A DNA stretch of 64,000 nt from Ardenticatenaceae bacterium (lineage in GTDB: Bacteria > Chloroflexota > Anaerolineae > Promineifilales > Promineifilaceae): the NCBI GenBank assembly GCA_020634415.1, contig JACKBT010000019.1:40454-104453 (forward strand), in the 5' to 3' direction. Under the pieces are notes generated by a model. The model was given only the letters and a program-made list of their open reading frames with translations, ran no database searches and had not been told where the DNA came from. A program made the position numbers and the translations under genes. This document shows positions 54,540 through 63,423 of the stretch, piece by piece. Positions within the stretch are counted from its first letter, which is position 1, and every line of letters begins with the position of its first letter.

Positions 54540-55322
54540 TTAATTAAAACTCTCGTCAGGATGCTCAATCTCAATGCCACCATCCCCTTCACCCTTCACT
54601 GGGCTAAGCGGATGCGGATGATGCCCATACACCATCTTCGGCCCCCCGCTGGGGGCTGCCCAATGCACACCATTGTGAATCACCTTCAACACATCAGCGT
54701 GATGATAAATGGGGTAGGTTTCGTGGCCCGGACGGAAATAAAAAATCTTCCCATGCCCCCGGAAGAAACAGCAGCCACTGCGGAACACCTCACCACCTTC
54801 AAACCAACTCACAAAAACAAGCTGGTCAGGTGCCGGAATATCAAAATGCTCCCCATACATTTCCGCATGAGGAATCTCAATATACTCACCCAAGCCTTTG
54901 GCAATGGGGTGCCCAGGTGACACCACCCACAAACGCTCCTTGTCCCCTGCTTCACGCCACTTCAAGTCACACGATGTCCCCATCAACTTCTTGAAAATCT
55001 TAGAAAAGTGACCTGAATGCAGCACAACCAACCCCATGCCATCGTCAATAATGCGCTTATGCACCTTCTCCACCACCTCATCACTTACCTGCCCGTGCGC
55101 CATATGCCCCCACCAAATGAGAACATCGGTATTCGCCAATACCTCATCTGTCAGACCATGTTCGGGCATATCCAAGGTGGCGGTTTGCACAGTTAACCCT
55201 TGTTGGCGCAAGTGGTTGGCAATGGCCCCGTGCATCCCTTCTGGATACATCTTGCCAATGGCCTCCACGCGCCGCTCGTGAACGAATTCATTCCATACAG
55301 TTACTCTTGGTAAATTTGTCAT
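54540..55322 (-). CDS. ThuA-domain protein 2
   Basis: ATG at 55322 after AAGGAAG gives 260 residues. [59 protein letters not shown] and [14 protein letters not shown] follow the pattern of ThuA-type proteins (trehalose utilisation family). It is longer than the other ThuA copy and only distantly similar. Confidence 0.85.
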   Translation of the reverse strand: MTNLPRVTVWNEFVHERRVEAIGKMYPEGMHGAIANHLRQQGLTVQTATLDMPEHGLTDEVLANTDVLIWWGHMAHGQVSDEVVEKVHKRIIDDGMGLVVLHSGHFSKIFKKLMGTSCDLKWREAGDKERLWVVSPGHPIAKGLGEYIEIPHAEMYGEHFDIPAPDQLVFVSWFEGGEVFRSGCCFFRGHGKIFYFRPGHETYPIYHHADVLKVIHNGVHWAAPSGGPKMVYGHHPHPLSPVKGEGDGGIEIEHPDESFN

Positions 55323-55346
55323 GTTACTTCCTTCTTGTTGATACTG

Positions 55347-55407
55347 TTGTAGGGGCGTACCCTTGTGGTCGCCCCCAATGGGCGGGCACAAGGCCACGCC
55401 CCTACAA
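55347..55407. repeat. TTGTAGGGGCGT palindromic repeat
   Basis: TTGTAGGGGCGT and ACGCCCCTACAA are exact arms; the middle reads ACCCTTGTGGTCGCCC and its approximate complement. Repeats of this GTAGGGGCG...CGCCCCTAC kind are known in many Chloroflexota and cyanobacterial genomes. Confidence 0.65.
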
Positions 55408-55430
55408 TGCCAGCATAAATTTTGTTAATC

Positions 55431-56441
55431 CTACTGAATGCTGCTTACCGAAACAGGCTGCCCCTTCTGTGCCGCTGAGGCCCGAATGGCATCCCACAAC
55501 AACGACATACGCAGCCCTACTTCGGGTGGAGAGGGGTTCTCAATGCTGCCAGTACGCACAGCCTGAAACTGCTCCCAAACGCCCAACGAAGGCGGCACAG
55601 GCACTTTCTGCCAGCCATCTTTTTCATGGTACTGGATTTCCAGAAAATTGCCCCATACCCCCGTGCGCAGCATGGCTTTGGTGCAGATGACGCGCACGTC
55701 GGAGGCGCAAGAGGGGATGGTATCGCCGCAGGCGTTGAGGGTGACGAGGGTGCCAGAAGCCAAACGGCCGATCACCACCCCCAAAATATCCACTGGCCGA
55801 TTGCGGTTATCCAACCAGGCCGCCACCTCCACAAACGGCTCGCCCGCCAGGTCGGCAACCGTATTCAGCATATGCGCCCCCGTGTCGAACATAAAGCCAC
55901 CGCCAGCCAGATGGGGCTGCTGCCGCCAGGTATTGGCCGTATTCGTGGCCCAATTTTGCCAGACCAGACCATTAATGTTGAGGATGGGGCCAAGCGTGCC
56001 GGAGTGCAGCATGGAAGCCGCCATGCGCACCTCTGGCGATAGGCTGCCCTGGAAAGCCACCACCAAATGCTTGCCCGTCCGGTCACGCACGGCCATCAGG
56101 CTCCTGGCTTCGGCCGCGCTCATCACCATTGGCTTCTCCAGCAGCACATCCAACCCTGCTTCCAGGCAGGCTTGGGCCTGATCATGGTGCAGAGCATGGG
56201 GCGTGATGATGAAGGCCGCATCAAGCTGATCGCCATAGTCGGCCAGGAGCTTTTCTAAATCTGGTTCGTTGTGGGGAATGGGGCGGTTGAGACTGGTAAA
56301 CAGTTCCGCTGATGCCGCAGCTTGCGCCGCAGACGGTTCACAGATGACCGGAACGGCCGTATCCTTAAAATGCGTCAACATCTGGCGCAAATGGTGACGA
56401 GCCATGCCGCCACAGCCAATCATTACGACGTTTGTGGACAT
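55431..56441 (-). CDS. Gfo/Idh/MocA family oxidoreductase 4
   Basis: The ATG ([18 protein letters not shown]) follows AAGGAAGG by nine bases; the longer in-frame TTG start reads through a repeat. The EKP motif ([14 protein letters not shown]), [12 protein letters not shown] and [13 protein letters not shown] are conserved. The N-terminal NAD fold has [13 protein letters not shown]. This is the first gene of the oxidoreductase-isomerase-ThuA group in transcription order. Confidence 0.9.
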   Translation of the reverse strand: MSTNVVMIGCGGMARHHLRQMLTHFKDTAVPVICEPSAAQAAASAELFTSLNRPIPHNEPDLEKLLADYGDQLDAAFIITPHALHHDQAQACLEAGLDVLLEKPMVMSAAEARSLMAVRDRTGKHLVVAFQGSLSPEVRMAASMLHSGTLGPILNINGLVWQNWATNTANTWRQQPHLAGGGFMFDTGAHMLNTVADLAGEPFVEVAAWLDNRNRPVDILGVVIGRLASGTLVTLNACGDTIPSCASDVRVICTKAMLRTGVWGNFLEIQYHEKDGWQKVPVPPSLGVWEQFQAVRTGSIENPSPPEVGLRMSLLWDAIRASAAQKGQPVSVSSIQ

Positions 56442-56499
56442 AATGGGAATCCTTCCTTTGTTGAGAATCAGATGTGGGGGTTTGTTGGTTCGTAACTTG

Positions 56500-56550
56500 C
56501 GGAGACTAGAGACTGGAGACTGGGGCTTCCTTGTTAGTCGCCAGTCTCCC
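56500..56550. repeat. Iterated GAGACT inverted repeat
   Basis: GGAGACTAGAGACTGGAGACTGGGG faces CCAGTCTCCCC with loop GCTTCCTTGTTAGTCG. Fifth member of the GAGACT word group. Confidence 0.55.
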
Positions 56551-56667
56551 CAACTTATTTGCGGGCAAACCCTCAATTTAGAGATGAATTTTAACGAACA
56601 TTTGGGAAGTTACAACCTTATTGAGGCGATTTCGTGACCGGTAACGGAACCATTGCCAAGTGACGGC

Positions 56668-56701
56668 AGAAGTTCAACTTCTTCTGAGAAGTTGAACTTC
56701 T
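56668..56701 (-). terminator. 15-bp perfect stem hairpin after the spermidine-synthase-like gene
   Basis: AGAAGTTCAACTTCT pairs exactly with its complement across a TCTG loop and touches the stop codon at 56700-56702. The stem is itself nearly palindromic. Confidence 0.6.
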
Positions 56702-59144
56702 AAACGGGCAAAGTCACCACGGCCACATCCCTGCTGGCCCGCGCCCAGGCCAGCAGAGCCACCGCCAACGCCAGCCCATAACAGGCCATCCCCACCAGCG
56801 ATACCATCCGAAAGCCAACTGCGAGCCCCACAATGGTGGCCATCGCCGAACCAATGACAGAGGTAGCCCCATTGACTGCCCACAGCCAGGGCACAATGGC
56901 TGGCGTGTGGCTGCTGACCCACTTCATGCCCAGCGGGAAGGGCTGCCCCATCAGGAAGCCTGCCGGGAAAATGAGCAGAATCACCAGGGCGATGCGCCAG
57001 CCAAACAGCCAGGATTGGGTGGCTTGCACCAGCGGCGGAATGATAAGTAGATGCAGGGCGATGACAATGATGAGCGCGATGATGACGAGCCGCAGCCGCC
57101 GCTGCACATCTGCCGGTTCCAGACTGTGGGTGGTGCGGCTGCCGATGCCGCTGCTGAGGAGAATGGTGAACAGCCCAACGGCCAGGGCATAGGTGGGCGA
57201 TCCCAAATAGACGGTGAGACGCTGGATAGAAGGAACCATCACCAGCATGAAGCCGATGCCGAGGGCGGCGAAGTAGAGCAGGGTGGGCCACTGCCCTGCC
57301 ATGATGGCTGTGCGCTGCCGTCTGGCGGCCAGAGGGAGCAGAATGAAGAGAACGGCCGTTACCGCCGAAATCGCCAACACGGCCAACAAGGCATAATTGG
57401 CCTCCGCACTGGAGGTATAAGCCGGGTTGTCCTGGAAAGCAGCGTTGCCTAAGGTGCTGTAACTGGCAAAGTCGAAGAAAAACGGCCGATTATCCGTCGG
57501 CACCGAAATATCCAGCGGGTATTGGGCGATGGCCTCGTCCAGATTCGGCGTTACCATCAGGTCATGCACCGGGTTGGCGATGGCCTCATAACCCGGCGCG
57601 TGTAACACCGTAAACTCCAACTCCTGGCTCAATTCGGCTAAAGTGGCTACTTCTTCTGGCGTAAACGGGGTTCGTTTCAGCAGCATCGTCGCCAGCCCCT
57701 TATCCGCCGAGCGGTTCTGGGTAAAATTGGCAATCACCACCATATGATCGCCTACGTTGGTGACACCGGCGGCTTCCCAACTGGCCCGGCCCAAAGCCAC
57801 CATGCGTAAGCTTTCGGTGGGGTCGGCAATGAAGTACCAGCGCGAATAACTGACCATGCCGCGGTCGGTAAGACGGCCGTAAAAAGTCAAAAACGCCTCC
57901 TGTGTGTACAGCCCATTTTCCGAGAGGGAATACGCGCCCGAAGAAGAGGCCGCCCAGGTATCAATCAACGAAGCCTGAATCAGGTCAAACTGCTGCCCGG
58001 TGCGGCTGAGATAGGTGCGGGCATCTTCGATTTCCACATGCACATTGGGGTAGTCATACACACGGCCGGCATAGTCGCCAAAGGTGTCACGCGCCGCCGT
58101 GACAATGGCCGGGTTCAATTCCGCGCCAGTGATGCTGTTGGCCCCAAACAGCAGTCCGGTGAGAATGTCGCGCCCGCCGCCTGTGCCGATGACAAAGGTG
58201 TTGGCCTGGGGCAGGATGTGATAGGCCAATGAGGTCAGGTCGTAACGGAGAAAATCTACCATTGCCCACGAGCCATCCCACTTTTGGATGGGTGTGCCTG
58301 CGTTGGCATCAATCAGCAGCATCAAATGGCCGGGATCGGGGCCAACGTAAGTGGGGCTGAGTCCCCAGCCAAAGGGCTGTAACCAGTAGGGGTCTTCGTA
58401 GACGGTTACGCGGGCCAGGGCATTCCATTTTTCGTAGACCATCACGTTTTTGGCATCATAGCCGCCGCGGGTGCGCACTTGCAGCCACTGCCCAGACAGG
58501 TTGCTCAGCAGCACGCCCAGCAGGAGGAGCACGGTGAGGCCGCTGAGCCAGCGCCAGCCGCGCTGCGGTGTGGCCCAGGCGAAGAGCAGGGCAGCTACGC
58601 CGCCCATCACGCTCACCAGCAGCACGGCACTGCCCGCGCCCATCACTGTCAGGGCCAGCACGCTGAGTAAGCAGCCCAAACTGGCCCCAATGAGATCGTA
58701 GAAGTAGACCTGCCCCACGTCGCGGCTGAAGCGGCTGATGGCCAGGGCGATGGTGGCGCCGCCCAGCAGGAAGGGGATGGACAGTACCAGGTAGATGAGG
58801 GCCAGCCAGCCGACGGTTTGCCAGTGCAGTCCTTCTTTGCTGATGGTTTTGAATTCAAAGGGGATTTGCAGGTAGAGGAGGAAGGCGGCGATGGTGCCGA
58901 AGGCGAAGAGGAGGGCGAGGAGGGTGAGTCGTTCGTTGATTTTGGCAGGGGGGAAACGGCCGTCTGCCAAATATAACCAGACCCCCGCCGCCCCGCTGCC
59001 CAACAAGGCCAGCGAGATGACCATAAAGGCAAAGTGATACCACATCAACACGGAAAAGACGCGGGTGAAAACAATCTCCAACGTCAATATGGCTAAACTG
59101 GTTAACAAAACTCCCATAAGTGTTGCCCGCTGCGGTTGGTTCAT
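56700..59144 (-). CDS. Membrane spermidine-synthase-like fusion protein
   Basis: ATG at 59144 after AGAGGGG gives 814 residues. The N-terminal ~240 residues have about seven helices (TLEIVFTRVFSVLMWYHF). A SAM/polyamine synthase-like domain lies at about 310-470 (TFVIGTGGGRDILTGLLFG, then AELNPAIV and VEIEDARTYL). The C-terminal ~220 residues form another helical bundle. This is the fused MFS/spermidine synthase arrangement. Activity is unproven; the Asp of GGGRD and AELN remain. Confidence 0.82.
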   Translation of the reverse strand: MNQPQRATLMGVLLTSLAILTLEIVFTRVFSVLMWYHFAFMVISLALLGSGAAGVWLYLADGRFPPAKINERLTLLALLFAFGTIAAFLLYLQIPFEFKTISKEGLHWQTVGWLALIYLVLSIPFLLGGATIALAISRFSRDVGQVYFYDLIGASLGCLLSVLALTVMGAGSAVLLVSVMGGVAALLFAWATPQRGWRWLSGLTVLLLLGVLLSNLSGQWLQVRTRGGYDAKNVMVYEKWNALARVTVYEDPYWLQPFGWGLSPTYVGPDPGHLMLLIDANAGTPIQKWDGSWAMVDFLRYDLTSLAYHILPQANTFVIGTGGGRDILTGLLFGANSITGAELNPAIVTAARDTFGDYAGRVYDYPNVHVEIEDARTYLSRTGQQFDLIQASLIDTWAASSSGAYSLSENGLYTQEAFLTFYGRLTDRGMVSYSRWYFIADPTESLRMVALGRASWEAAGVTNVGDHMVVIANFTQNRSADKGLATMLLKRTPFTPEEVATLAELSQELEFTVLHAPGYEAIANPVHDLMVTPNLDEAIAQYPLDISVPTDNRPFFFDFASYSTLGNAAFQDNPAYTSSAEANYALLAVLAISAVTAVLFILLPLAARRQRTAIMAGQWPTLLYFAALGIGFMLVMVPSIQRLTVYLGSPTYALAVGLFTILLSSGIGSRTTHSLEPADVQRRLRLVIIALIIVIALHLLIIPPLVQATQSWLFGWRIALVILLIFPAGFLMGQPFPLGMKWVSSHTPAIVPWLWAVNGATSVIGSAMATIVGLAVGFRMVSLVGMACYGLALAVALLAWARASRDVAVVTLPV

Positions 59145-59328
59145 TGGCCCCTCTGTCAGATGGATTAGATTAGCTGCTGCTGCCACCTGATCCAAGCAAC
59201 CTTTAGGATAACATCTGCGGTAGTAAGTACCAAATAGCTAAGGGGTGATTTCAACCGTGCTTAGGGGGCAAACTCATTAAAACGCTTGCCCTGGACGTAT
59301 TACCCACTAAATCACTTTGAGGAGATGA

Positions 59329-60441
59329 ATGATGAAGCGTTACTGGCACTTTACTGTTTTACTGGGTTTCCTGCTGACGGCCGCTTGCAGCACACCGGCC
59401 AATGAGGTGGCCCCGGCCACACCCCAACCTGCTGCCACCGAACTGCCGCCCACCCACACGCCCGAACCTACGGCCACACCGCGGCCAGAGCCAACGGCCG
59501 TTCCCCAACCCATCCTCTTCACCCCCGTCAACCCGCCCACACAGCCCATGCTGCCCAAGCCCGAAGCGGACAGCCCCTTCGATGCCATCTACACCGATAC
59601 GGGCGCAGTTGTGTACCACGATGGCCTTTTCCACCTGTTTTATAACGCCATTCATGGCTGGCCGCCTAGTGAAATCCTCGTCGGTTATGCCACATCGCCC
59701 GATGGCCTGAACTGGACGCGCCAGGGCGATGAGCCGGTGATTCGGGCTGAAGATGTTGGCTATGCGGGACATACGCTGCTCGTCTCTAATGTGTTTGTGG
59801 AAGATGATGGCACGTGGGTGATGTATTTCTATACCTGGCCGACGATGAGTGGTGTGGTGCCCAGTGCTATTGGTCGGGCAACGGCCGTTTCGCCCACCGG
59901 CCCCTGGACACCTGATGCAAGCCCCGCTTTAGAAGCTGATGCCGATAGTTGGGACAGTTTTTCCATAGCCAATCCGTATGTGGTGCGGCACGATGATGGC
60001 ACATATTACCTCTATTACACAGGCAACACCAATGCCAATCTCGATGCCGCCATTGGTCTGGCCACCTCAACCGATGGCATGACGTGGACAAAGCAGGACG
60101 GCCCCGTGCTGGAAGCGGGTGATGCGCTCTGGAGTGAACGCAAGATTTTTGGCCCTAAAGTGTGGCGCACGGAGGATGGCTGGCGCATGATCTTCCGCAA
60201 CGATCCGCTTTCGGGTGCGCCAACGACGCTTGCTTATGCTACTAGCGAAGATGGCCTGAGTTGGACAGTGATGCCCCAGGCAACACCCATTTTCAAGGCG
60301 ACCGACGTGACTCCCTGGCGGGCGGTTTATGCCACAGATATGGCCTACTTAGACGGCACTTATTTCTTGTATGCCGAAATTGCCGATGGTACAGGCACGA
60401 ATATTCATGTGTTGACGTATGAAGGGGAGTTTGGGGAGTAG
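59329..60441 (+). CDS. Beta-propeller glycosidase-like lipoprotein
   Basis: GAGGAG lies upstream of two ATG codons (59329, 59332). The lipobox LLTAAC is near residue 20, followed by a Pro/Thr/Glu linker and then repeated strand units with DGLFHLFYNA, LVGYATSPDGLNWTRQGDEPV, IGLATSTDGMTWTKQDGPV and TLAYATSEDGLSWTVM. These four-to-five DGxxW-type repeats match GH43/GH130-like five-bladed propellers. A glycosidase or phosphorylase activity on extracellular glycans is possible. Exact substrate is unknown. Confidence 0.85.
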   Translation: MMKRYWHFTVLLGFLLTAACSTPANEVAPATPQPAATELPPTHTPEPTATPRPEPTAVPQPILFTPVNPPTQPMLPKPEADSPFDAIYTDTGAVVYHDGLFHLFYNAIHGWPPSEILVGYATSPDGLNWTRQGDEPVIRAEDVGYAGHTLLVSNVFVEDDGTWVMYFYTWPTMSGVVPSAIGRATAVSPTGPWTPDASPALEADADSWDSFSIANPYVVRHDDGTYYLYYTGNTNANLDAAIGLATSTDGMTWTKQDGPVLEAGDALWSERKIFGPKVWRTEDGWRMIFRNDPLSGAPTTLAYATSEDGLSWTVMPQATPIFKATDVTPWRAVYATDMAYLDGTYFLYAEIADGTGTNIHVLTYEGEFGE

Positions 60442-60443
60442 GG

Positions 60444-60475
60444 GGAATGGGGTGATGGCCCAATCACCCCATTCC
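60444..60475. terminator. 13-bp stem bidirectional terminator
   Basis: GGAATGGGGTGAT and ATCACCCCATTCC are perfect arms in the 38-base gap between convergent genes, followed by TTAATTA on the right. Confidence 0.6.
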
Positions 60476-60479
60476 TTAA

Positions 60480-62366
60480 TTACCCTTTGCGGCGCACCAG
60501 CCGCCAGAGGGTGAATGATTCGTTGTCGAAGCCTTTGAGTTCTTCCATGAAGGAGTGGGTGTGCAGCCGTTGGGTTTGGTGGGTGAGGTATTCTTGCACT
60601 TCGGGGTCATGGTAGATGGTTTCGGTCATGATGACATCGCCGCCTTGTGAGAATTTCTCCAGGCGGGCGGCCATGTTGACGGTGCTGCCGAAGTAGTCGA
60701 GGCGCTCGTTGAGATTGACGGCGATGCTGGGGCCGTAGTGGAGGGCGGCTTTGAGGAGCAACGGCCGTTCTCCCGGCGGTGGCGTACTCAAAGCATCTTG
60801 TGCGGCCAGAATTGCCCGCAAGGCGGCCACGGGATGGCGGAAGACGGCCATGACAGCATCGCCAATGGTTTTGACGATGGCCCCATTTTCGGCCGTAATC
60901 GTCTCGCGCAGCACATCAAAATGGTTCATCACCAGGCCAAAGGCGGGGGCGTCGCCAATTTCGCGGTACATGCGCGTGGAATCGCGCAAGTCGGTGAAGA
61001 GGATGGTGAGGCTGCCGACGGAGATTTGTTCACCGGGGCGCAGGGCCTCATCGGCGAACAAGTCGCGGAACTGCTGTAAGGTGGTGACTTCAGCAGCGGT
61101 GGCGGCATCGTCGCTCCAGGCCATGCGCTCTAAAATGAGGAGCTGTTCTTCATCGGTGCGGTTTTCTAGGGCCAGGGTGGGTTGGGCGGCAAGCTGCAGC
61201 TCTTCGGCCAGCCAGCCTTGTTCATCGGCGAAAATTTCGACTTGGGCCAGGCCATTGTTGCTGACTTGCAGGTATTGGCTGCCCGGTAGGGAGAGGGTGC
61301 GGCAGCGGTAACGGCCGTTTTCCAACTCGGGCATCACGGTGCGGCGGGAGCGTGGCGGCAGCAGCTGCTGGCTGATGATGTGGGGGGTTACGTTGGGGCC
61401 AGCAATGCAAAATTCCAGCCGTTCTATGGGGCGGATGTTCTCGTTGGGGGCGAAGGTCAACTCGACAGATTGGTTGAAGTTGACGTTGAAGTCTATCTGG
61501 CAACTGCTGCAATGGACGTTGGTTTCAATATCTGACAGATGATCGTGGGTTTGTTGGGCACCGCGGCAGAAGGGGCAGAGGACATCCCACTGCAAGGTGA
61601 GCAGCCCTTCACGGGTGGCAAACAGGAAAAGCTGTAAGGCTTCGTGGCGGGTGATGCCCCATTCACGGGCGAAGACGTAGGGGCGCAGGCGGGCGAGGGT
61701 CATGTCATCGGCGGTGGTGATTAATTCGGTAAGTTTTTGGACGAAACGGCCGTCTTGCTGCTGAGTCAGCAGTCGTTGGGTGATTTGTGCCAACCGGGCC
61801 TGCCCGCCAGAGGCAAATTTGCCAGAAGCCCGGCTCATCGGCATCTGATTTGCCAGAGCCATTTCATCATATTGGGCATAAACCCGGCCAAATTGCTGTT
61901 TGGAGTAGGTGGCGACGAACGGCCAGCCAAAACGGCCCAACACATTGCGCGGCTGAATCCATACCTCATAGGTCAATTGCGTGCCGCCTTGGGGTAAGGG
62001 TTCTAGTTGGGTGAGGGTACGCATTTGCCGCAGCGGGCCAGTGAGATAGTTGCGAATGACTCCGAATTGGGTGGGGTAGCTCCACTCGAATGGTTCTTCT
62101 TCCCAGATGATGTTGACGAGAGGCAGACGAAACTTGAGGCGGCGACGGGCATTGTTCAAGGTTTGGGAGCCGTCGTCGCTTAGGATTGGGGACACGGGTG
62201 GCAGCAGTGTGTCTCGGTTGAAGCGGTCTGTGTCGGCCACATAGGGCCATAGGGCCTGGGGGGATGCTTGTAATTGCCACTGCCAGCGATTGTGTTGTTC
62301 GTTGCTCACTTGTTTTGTTTGTCCTGATGATTGGTTTGTAAAAGGGGTTGCGATGTTGGTGTTCAT
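60480..62366 (-). CDS. SRPBCC-zinc-class III cyclase protein
   Basis: The 628-residue soluble protein has a START/SRPBCC-like domain at about 20-170 (WQWQLQASPQALWPYVADTDRF), a Cys2-Cys2 zinc site (CPFC near 265 and CSSC near 285), and a class III nucleotide cyclase domain at about 455-590. The latter contains FTDLRDSTRMY and IGDAVMAVF, keeping both metal Asp residues, and a late NMAARLE motif. The middle resembles DUF5939. The product is likely a cyclic nucleotide; the ligand of the SRPBCC domain is unknown. Confidence 0.85.
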   Translation of the reverse strand: MNTNIATPFTNQSSGQTKQVSNEQHNRWQWQLQASPQALWPYVADTDRFNRDTLLPPVSPILSDDGSQTLNNARRRLKFRLPLVNIIWEEEPFEWSYPTQFGVIRNYLTGPLRQMRTLTQLEPLPQGGTQLTYEVWIQPRNVLGRFGWPFVATYSKQQFGRVYAQYDEMALANQMPMSRASGKFASGGQARLAQITQRLLTQQQDGRFVQKLTELITTADDMTLARLRPYVFAREWGITRHEALQLFLFATREGLLTLQWDVLCPFCRGAQQTHDHLSDIETNVHCSSCQIDFNVNFNQSVELTFAPNENIRPIERLEFCIAGPNVTPHIISQQLLPPRSRRTVMPELENGRYRCRTLSLPGSQYLQVSNNGLAQVEIFADEQGWLAEELQLAAQPTLALENRTDEEQLLILERMAWSDDAATAAEVTTLQQFRDLFADEALRPGEQISVGSLTILFTDLRDSTRMYREIGDAPAFGLVMNHFDVLRETITAENGAIVKTIGDAVMAVFRHPVAALRAILAAQDALSTPPPGERPLLLKAALHYGPSIAVNLNERLDYFGSTVNMAARLEKFSQGGDVIMTETIYHDPEVQEYLTHQTQRLHTHSFMEELKGFDNESFTLWRLVRRKG

Positions 62367-62618
62367 TATAGCCTATCTGTTTGGCTCCTCCATAAAGAGT
62401 TTGTGAATTGGTGTATGAACGGGGACTGCGTGTTCAACTTTTCTATGGACGCTGTGTGAGGTGGGTTTTATGTGTTTGTTCTCAGGCGCTTCTTATTTTA
62501 GGTGGGTGTATGGGGTGCATTGCGTGTGGCCCAATTGTGGAAAAAAAATTGGATGGCGTGGCTGAACGGCCGTATAATTTACACAAATCGTTTTCAGACT
62601 ATTAAAAGAGGTGCCTAA

Positions 62619-63374
62619 ATGAAGAAGTTGTTTTTGTTGTTGTTCCTTTTGTTGGTGGCTTGTGCTAATCCAGAGGCGATTGAGACGGCCGTTCAGCAAA
62701 CCCTGGCGGCCCAAACCCCCGTTGTCGAACAGGTGGAAGCCACTGTCATCATGGAAGTCCCCGTGACGGTAGAAGTGGTTGTAACCGAGGCAGTTATTCA
62801 AGAAGTAGAAGTGACTCGTGAGGTGGTGGTTGAAGTAGAAGTGGCAGTGGAGGTAACGCGCATTGTGGAGCAGGTGGTAACAGCTACGCCCGAGCCAACC
62901 GAACCCCCCACGGCCGTACCAACGGCCGTGCCCACCAATACCCCCGCACCCCAAACAGCCAATCCCCAGCCGACCACGCCACCGGTATCTTCTATCGAGG
63001 AGCAGGTCGTGACGGCCATGCGCCTGACCCATGACCGGATGCTGTCTTTTGGCGGTATGATTGACACGGCTTTAGGCATGGGTTTCATTGACTGCAATGA
63101 AGTGGTGAACACTTATGATGCTATCGTCCTGGCTCCCACATTTGATGTGTCGGGGACGAGTCAATTGATTCAGTATGGCTATGGGGCTTACCGGGAGGCG
63201 ATCCAGGTGTTCTCTGTGGGAGCCTGGGATATGACCCAAAATTGCCGCGATTTTCTGGCGAATCCTGGCGGTGGGGGTATTCCCTCTCAGCAGTGGGGTG
63301 CAGCCCGCCAAAATGTGAACAATGCCACCGATATTCTCTCGCCCGCACTCGATGCTGTGGAGTCTGGCGGCTAG
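62619..63374 (+). CDS. Lipoprotein with VEV linker, unknown function
   Basis: The signal peptide ends in LLVAC (Cys 15). A long Val/Glu/Thr segment (residues 38-90, repeats of VEVVVTE, VEVTREVV, VEVAVEV) and a TPEPTEPP linker lead to a C-terminal helical domain of about 120 residues with IEEQVVTAMRLTHDRMLSFGG and an ANPGGGG loop. Two Cys (FIDC.., MTQNC) could form a disulfide. The linker style is characteristic of Chloroflexota lipoproteins. Function unknown. Confidence 0.75.
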   Translation: MKKLFLLLFLLLVACANPEAIETAVQQTLAAQTPVVEQVEATVIMEVPVTVEVVVTEAVIQEVEVTREVVVEVEVAVEVTRIVEQVVTATPEPTEPPTAVPTAVPTNTPAPQTANPQPTTPPVSSIEEQVVTAMRLTHDRMLSFGGMIDTALGMGFIDCNEVVNTYDAIVLAPTFDVSGTSQLIQYGYGAYREAIQVFSVGAWDMTQNCRDFLANPGGGGIPSQQWGAARQNVNNATDILSPALDAVESGG

Positions 63375-63382
63375 ATGAATTC

Positions 63383-63420
63383 AGGCGGATGATGGCCCGT
63401 TAAAGAGCCATCATCCGCCT
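63383..63420. terminator. 14-bp stem terminator between convergent genes
   Basis: AGGCGGATGATGGC at 63383 pairs with GCCATCATCCGCCT at 63407 around CCGTTAAAGA, in the gap between the lipoprotein and response regulator genes. Confidence 0.65.
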
Positions 63421-63423
63421 GGT

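Noticed and set aside
62408..62605. Plus-strand frame of 65 codons before the VEV lipoprotein
   Set aside because: It has no ribosome binding site, covers the probable promoter region of the lipoprotein gene, and the peptide has no family features.
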